Of a stretch of 64,000 nt of DNA, positions 60,901 through 64,000 are shown piece by piece. Both the position numbers and the translations under genes were made by a program. Source of the stretch: Calothrix membranacea FACHB-236 (GTDB taxonomy: Bacteria; Cyanobacteriota; Cyanobacteriia; Cyanobacteriales; Nostocaceae); NCBI RefSeq assembly GCF_014696315.1, contig NZ_JACJPX010000026.1, positions 39,625 to 103,624 of the forward strand, written 5' to 3'. Within the stretch, counting starts at the first letter, position 1, and each line of letters begins with the position of its first letter. Below the pieces are notes generated by a model. That model saw only the letters and a program-made list of their open reading frames with translations. It ran no database searches and was not told the DNA's origin.

Positions 60901-61102
60901 ACATCAAGCCGAACGCATTCAAGAAGAAACCCAAAAACGCATCAAAGCCATTCAACACCAAGCTAAAAAACAAGTTGAAGAAACCAAGAAAACCGTCGCC
61001 AGTGCAGCTTGGTGGCTATTTGGTACAGCGTTGACTTCTTTAGTTGCGAGTGCGATCGCTGGAGTTATCGCCGCCACAGGTGGTTTAAACTTCATTGGGT
61101 AA
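57953..61102 (+). CDS. Large membrane protein with six ~100-residue repeats
   Basis: 1049 residues. Three membrane helices near the N-terminus (about 42-62, 97-116, 120-150) end in a Gly/Ser-rich stretch, and one C-terminal helix (~1022-1045) follows. Between them a long soluble region carries six repeats from ~416 to ~985 with the pattern ...DYLRNTNKDELNPDGIKRD, LLEDPQAGFAALRERL, FDRDTFVQLLSQRQDLSED and NQIIDQLE; earlier, weaker units (residues ~200-400) are related. Spacers such as QAKTAELRQRVEDY are coiled-coil-like. A Gly-Asn linker (GGNGSGNGNGSNG) lies near 325. It looks like an elongated, helical, membrane-tethered scaffold found in cyanobacteria; the function is unknown to me. A terminator follows at 61265. 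Confidence 0.8.
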   Translation: MFQSFETMLRWGWLPLGITSTDSIPEVISPERVSLVFSSPKFLVAFLAGTLMALAFQLLLTNFSVAVGISSWDADDDDSSGSLGHSIRKVEAKVGLWALVSASIALFIACFLAVKLSLIQSALFGAIIGVVIWSTFFSLVVWFGSSAIGSLIGSLASTFTTGLQTLTGTATAGIGANMAQRQMVSTAEEITAAVRRELTSGFDPDSIKNTLQSSLSSLQIPNLDLKDIRSQFDKILSDVDFGGIANSDVLRNVNRQTFVDLISSRTKLSSGDINKIADQLQAAWTQASSRKNPTEQVINLLKSATPEELNSEKLGERLQELVTVGGNGSGNGNGSNGVLKQAAQYGVGAAIPAVLDRVDFSNVDIGKITNQLQKLKDKVQDIDVEKITHELQSFTDKTTEQITEKLPESNRNNIKADVEDYISNSFPWHFNRLTIKDEFQEIIYDSQADPATTRRELEEINEDYITNLLRRRDDLSEARIKEISQQLESIRQEVLATVQQSSTQDKWQDVRSHLENYLRSTGKEELKPENLERNFKEILEDPQVGFAELSDRFSQFDRDTFVQFLKQRQDIDDEQINNIIGQLESTRDSILNSARELQDQAQAKTAELRQRVEDYLRNTNKDELNPDGIKRDFGTLLEDPQAGFAALRERLSQFDRDTFVQLLSQRQDLSEDQVNQIIDQLEGVRDNILQAPQAVADKAKEQYEQTSTKIAEYLRNTNLEELNPEGIRKDLETLLADPQQGAVALRDRLSHFDRDTLVQLLSQREGLSEEQINRTIDQFQEAINSIVKAPRRLVKRTSQRVIDFEKTLENYLRHTNKEELNPDSIKRDLQLLLQDPRLGIGNLAERLSRFDRSTIVALLSQREDISEEEANRIVDQILSISESLGKQYQQIQQKVQSVIDGVFDRVRNYLNSLDRPELNYESIQQDFAKVFDDPQAGFEALRDRLSHFDRDTLVALISSRSDISEEDANRVIDQIEAARDRVLHQAERIQEETQKRIKAIQHQAKKQVEETKKTVASAAWWLFGTALTSLVASAIAGVIAATGGLNFIG

Positions 61103-61504
61103 GGGATGAGGGGAAGGGAGAAGGGGGAATGGGTAAAGGGGAAAGAGTAAAGGTTTTATCTATTTTCCCTTAACTAAATCCTAATCCTCCTATCTAACTC
61201 ATCATCTATATATATTTCAATTCCGTCAGCTCGATCCTGCGGAACTAATGGAACACCAACTAAGCCTGCTTCACCTTGATTTCTGGTTGTAAGCAGGTTT
61301 TTTTATGCAAAATTCTAAAGACGCGATGAATCGCGTCTCTACAAGAATCAAAAAATTATTCCCCAATCCCCAAAATTGCGATCGCAATCACCATACTGTG
61401 AGATATATATCACAGGGAATCTCCGCACTTATCACTTAGCTTGTGTAGAAAATTAATCATACTTATACATAAGCTGAAGCTTTCAGCGATCGCCTGGCAG
61501 GTGT
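61103..61504. other. Intergenic region with terminator and repeat
   Basis: Contains the terminator at 61265-61304, a GACGCGATGAATCGCGTCTC palindrome at ~61319 and two HIP1-like sites near 61381 and 61488. No gene before the small ORF at 61519. Confidence 0.5.
61265..61304 (+). terminator. Terminator after the 1049-residue protein gene
   Basis: CCTGCTT ... AAGCAGG with a 19-base loop, followed by TTTTTTT. Confidence 0.75.
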
Positions 61505-61518
61505 GAGGAGTAACTATT

Positions 61519-61662
61519 ATGTTTGAAAAATTATTATTAGCATTCAGCCTCACGTTGAGTCTTGTTTTATTTACAAAAATCAGTTGGTCAGCACCAACCC
61601 AAACTACTGGCAGTATTAACTTAGAGAATCCAGGGTTCACTGTTAGCCAAGTAGCTAAGTAA
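61519..61662 (+). CDS. 47-residue secreted peptide
   Basis: ATG 61519 preceded by a good Shine-Dalgarno GAGGAG (61505-61510, 8-base spacing). The product begins MFEKLLLAFSLTLSLVLF, an evident signal peptide with a likely cut after KISWSA, leaving ~22 residues (PTQTTGSINLENPGFTVSQV plus AK). No family is recognised. It lies just upstream of the pentapeptide-repeat gene, also exported, and may be cotranscribed with it (96-base gap). Its size kept it below usual gene-finding limits; the ribosome site and signal peptide are the evidence. Confidence 0.6.
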   Translation: MFEKLLLAFSLTLSLVLFTKISWSAPTQTTGSINLENPGFTVSQVAK

Positions 61663-61758
61663 TTGATGATACTACAGATGGCACATGGCTGATATTGCCC
61701 ATATCATAAGCTGAAGTATAAATATATCTCAGCGCCAGCTGAGTATTGAGTAACTAAT

Positions 61759-62544
61759 ATGGCGACAGCGATTATGAAAAGCCAAATTCTAGCCACAACG
61801 GTATTCTTAACTATAATTAGCTACACAACAAGCGTTCAAGCTGCAAATTCTGAACATATTAGACAATTATTGGCAAGCAAACAATGTCAGAATTGTGACT
61901 TAACAAATGCAGGTTTGGTATTAGCGGATTTATCAGGAGCCAATTTAAGCGGTGCTAATCTTGCCGGTGCTAACCTCAGCCGTGCAAACTTAACCGGTGC
62001 TGATTTGAGAGGCGCAAACTTAAGTGGCGCTGGCTTATTTGGTGTAAACTTGAGCGGTGCTAGACTGGCGGGAGCAAATCTAGCAGGTGCAGACTTAAGA
62101 AATAGCTACTTAGCCAATGCAGAATTAACCGGAGTCAACCTTAATAGTACTTACCTGCAAGGTGCCGTTGGGATACCAGCCCAAATTGCCACACCAGACG
62201 AATTTTATGCTTGGGGTGTAGCAGAAGGACAAAAAGGCAACGTCCACCAAGCTATTGAGTATTTTAACCAAGCGATCGCCGCTAAAGACGACTACGCAGG
62301 TGCATACTTAGCTCGTGGTATTGCTCGTTACCAGATATTAGACCGCCAAGGCGCATTCCAAGATGCCCAAATTGCCGAAAAGCTGTTTACATCTCAGCAG
62401 AATAGTTCTGGAATCCAAACATCCCAAGCTTTTATTAAAGAACTGCAAACACCGCCAGACGGTAAAGTCAGCGTCGGTAAACCCAGCTTTTTTGACTTTA
62501 TTGGTAGTCTTGGCTCAGTTTTACTGCAATTCTTCCCCTTCTAA
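61759..62544 (+). CDS. Exported pentapeptide-repeat/TPR protein
   Basis: 261 residues. Signal peptide (hydrophobic ~10-26, cut near VQAAN); Met6 is an alternative start. The mature N-terminus has KQCQNCDLTNA, then about 17 pentapeptide units of the A(D/N)LxG type (LSGANLSGANLAGANLSRAN, LTGADLRGANLSGAGLFG) forming a right-handed beta helix up to ~130. A TPR follows (FYAWGVAEGQKGNVHQAIEY; AGAYLARGIARYQILDRQGA), and the C-terminus ends in a hydrophobic FDFIGSLGSVLLQFFPF. Common in cyanobacteria with unknown role; likely periplasmic protein-protein contact. Confidence 0.87.
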   Translation: MATAIMKSQILATTVFLTIISYTTSVQAANSEHIRQLLASKQCQNCDLTNAGLVLADLSGANLSGANLAGANLSRANLTGADLRGANLSGAGLFGVNLSGARLAGANLAGADLRNSYLANAELTGVNLNSTYLQGAVGIPAQIATPDEFYAWGVAEGQKGNVHQAIEYFNQAIAAKDDYAGAYLARGIARYQILDRQGAFQDAQIAEKLFTSQQNSSGIQTSQAFIKELQTPPDGKVSVGKPSFFDFIGSLGSVLLQFFPF

Positions 62545-63064
62545 AGAATATTTGACTGTTGACGGTTGACGGTTGACGGTTGACTGCATAAGAGGTTGAC
62601 TTGAGTTTACTATCCGAAGATTTTTAATTACAAAATCTTTCATTTATCTAATACTTGAATAGCAAATATTACAGCAAGATTTCATTAATTGGAATCACAT
62701 TTTCTAAGGGTGCAGCAATGCTGTACCCTTTACTCTTTGTTTTAATATATCCAATTATTGTTAATAGCAAGATTGTAGGGGCAAGGCATTGCCTTGCCCT
62801 CTAGAATATATGGATGTGTCGCCTTTTCATGCTGAGATTTATTCAGAAATCAAATCGGATTCCTCTAGCATCAATAAACATCAACAACCTCAATTTTAAA
62901 CAAATTCTCAGCTTCCATTAATTTTCTCAATAGCTAAAACCCTTAAATTATAGAAATGTAGGGGAGCCAGTCGCGTGGGCGGGTTTCCCGACTTGAGCGA
63001 ACTGGCGTTGTGTTGTCGCCAAGCGCCGCACCAACGTACCAATTACCAATTACCACTTCTTTAT
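62545..63064. other. Intergenic region with several repeats
   Basis: GACGGTT heptamers (62551-62585), a strong hairpin AAGGGTGCAGC-AAT-GCTGTACCCTT (62706-62730), the GGGGCAAGGCATTGCCTTGCCC palindrome (62777-62798) and a GGGAGCCAGTCGCGTGGGCGG repeat (62962). An open frame upstream of 63065 is repeat-derived and not coding. Confidence 0.55.
62706..62730. terminator. Hairpin downstream of the pentapeptide gene
   Basis: 11-bp stem with one G-T pair and a 3-base loop; the following bases TACTCTTTGTTTT are only weakly T-rich, so termination is uncertain. Confidence 0.35.
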
Positions 63065-63772
63065 ATGGAAATAGCCGATTTTCTTAGCCTAATACATCCC
63101 GCGATCGCAGTAATTTTTGTCTTCCCTCTGATTGGGAATGTGGTAAATTTTGCCTGGCAAACAAGACAACGCAGGTTACAAAGTTTAGTGGGAGGTAAAA
63201 GCAAAATTCCCCCGGTGGTTGGTTCAGAACATAAAAAGTTAGGTGAGTGGTTAACTAGTGCGGTTGTTGGCTTAACTTTAATCGGTTTAGCTTATGCAAT
63301 TGGTAAAGATATCGTCAAACATCAACTGTGGAATACTGCAACTTTTAAATTCATTTTCATTATTTTGATGTTTGTGGCGACTATTATCTCTTTGGTTTTA
63401 CTTTATCAAGCCAAGCAGAAATTATGGCGGGGAGTATTTGCTACTTTAACTGGTGCGGGGTTAGTGATTCTTGGCTGTCAGGATGGAGTTTATCGCCTGA
63501 CTAAAGAATGGTATTGGTCACATTATTATATTGGGATTACCGCAGCCTTACTCATGGTTTTTTCTCTGGCGATTGTGCAGGATATTTATCAAGATAAATC
63601 TCATCGCTGGCGGCTTGTGCATACAATTTTAAATTGCGTGGCTTTATTATTGTTTATTGGACAAGGTTTAACAGGTACGAGAGATTTACTGCAAATTCCC
63701 CTCAGTTGGCAAGAACCATACATTTATCAGTGCGATTATGTGAATAAAGTTTGTGGGACGATAAAGCCGTAG
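63065..63772 (+). CDS. DUF4079 membrane protein
   Basis: 235 residues from ATG 63065 (MEIADFLSLIHPAIAVIFVF). Six to seven hydrophobic helices: ~8-28, 60-80, 90-112, 120-135, 145-165, 185-205. The early segment IHPAIAVIFVFPLIGNVVNF and the following positively charged RQRRLQ match DUF4079 proteins, which are cyanobacterial and plastid membrane proteins with a cytochrome b561-like pattern of His residues. Haem binding is possible but not shown. The longer upstream frame beginning at 62975 is dispersed repeat sequence and is excluded. Confidence 0.85.
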   Translation: MEIADFLSLIHPAIAVIFVFPLIGNVVNFAWQTRQRRLQSLVGGKSKIPPVVGSEHKKLGEWLTSAVVGLTLIGLAYAIGKDIVKHQLWNTATFKFIFIILMFVATIISLVLLYQAKQKLWRGVFATLTGAGLVILGCQDGVYRLTKEWYWSHYYIGITAALLMVFSLAIVQDIYQDKSHRWRLVHTILNCVALLLFIGQGLTGTRDLLQIPLSWQEPYIYQCDYVNKVCGTIKP

Positions 63773-64000
63773 GGGAATGAAATAATTGGGGAAAGGGTGA
63801 AGGGGGGAAGGGGGAAAGGGGGAGAGAAATAATAAAAATTGCGTTATACCAATTCCTTATGAAGCTTTATATAATTAGATCCCCCCTAACCCCCCTTATT
63901 AAGCTATGCATTATAAACATCTTTCTTAACAGAAAATTGGACAAAAGGCAGAGATTGTGTATTGTCTATACGAAGACCCGGAAGCATCGCAAAGTCAGCA
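63773..64000. other. Right end of the window, no gene seen
   Basis: GGGGGAAAGGG-type low-complexity repeat, then TTATACCAATTCC and a GATCCCCCCTAACCCCCCTTA repeat. No ORF reaches the edge with coding character. Confidence 0.5.

Noticed and set aside
62975..63064. 30-residue N-terminal extension of the DUF4079 protein
   Set aside because: The DNA is a dispersed GGGAGCCAGTCGCG-type repeat, and the family start fits ATG 63065.

Overview
The window looks like chromosomal DNA of a filamentous, heterocyst-type cyanobacterium (Nostocales). The evidence is the very frequent HIP1 octamer GCGATCGC, many heptameric short tandem repeats, and characteristic cyanobacterial families: a GUN4 domain, a KaiB-like domain, a PatA-type regulator, a CAAD/CurT protein, DUF4079, CHAT and NACHT proteins, and sensor kinases with many PAS domains. 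No rRNA, tRNA, CRISPR array, phage or plasmid backbone was found. Genes are loosely packed, and many intergenic spaces hold dispersed palindromes and miniature elements.

Layout. 1-9.2 kb: tail of a heavy-metal-binding protein, a GGEEF diguanylate cyclase, an M41-like membrane protease without an ATPase, a lone IS1 InsA-like ORF, and an overlapping pair of large signalling proteins (CBS/multi-PAS kinase, then receiver/PAS/kinase). 9.2-14.6 kb: purU and a four-gene Gld-type ABC export locus (ATPase, permease, GldG-like, DUF4340). 14.6-17.1 kb: a 63-bp minisatellite, a Crp-family regulator and a single-domain response regulator. 17.1-20.5 kb: a VWA protein and an ARPP-2-like protein flanking a repeat-peptide ORF, preceded by two copies of a structured ~100-bp element. 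21.4-26.2 kb: a Tat-exported PhoD phosphatase and a NACHT-HEAT protein. 27.3-29.5 kb: pilT and a KaiB-domain protein. 30-33 kb: a small membrane protein, wecB and a PatA-like regulator.

34.6-38.8 kb: an orphan single-module NRPS (C-A-PCP-TE) with repeat DNA inserted in frame in its A domain. 39-42 kb: glgA and hemC, next to miniature inverted-repeat elements. 42.2-45.4 kb: a DUF1311 protein and a toxin-antitoxin island (DUF2281/PIN, RelE/ParE type, HicBA) in which every cassette is separated by copies of the same HIP1-ended ~50-bp repeat, followed by a 21-bp minisatellite. 45.4-49.6 kb: a two-gene locus encoding a CHAT protease-like/ATPase protein and an AAA-like/TM/TPR/GUN4 protein, resembling NTPase-gated conflict or signalling systems. 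50-64 kb: lipid kinase, metallophosphoesterase, an acidic disordered protein, CurT, a BON lipoprotein, a duplicated Gly-zipper stress protein, a 1049-residue membrane protein with six ~100-residue repeats, a 47-residue secreted peptide, a pentapeptide-repeat/TPR protein and a DUF4079 membrane protein.

The strongest leads are: (1) hicA, whose start codon appears to have become ATA through one base change that leaves the overlapping hicB stop intact; (2) the repeat-separated toxin-antitoxin cassette array; (3) the CHAT + AAA/GUN4 locus; (4) the paired structured elements upstream of the VWA/ARPP-2-like operon; (5) the in-frame repeat insertions in the NRPS and NACHT genes.
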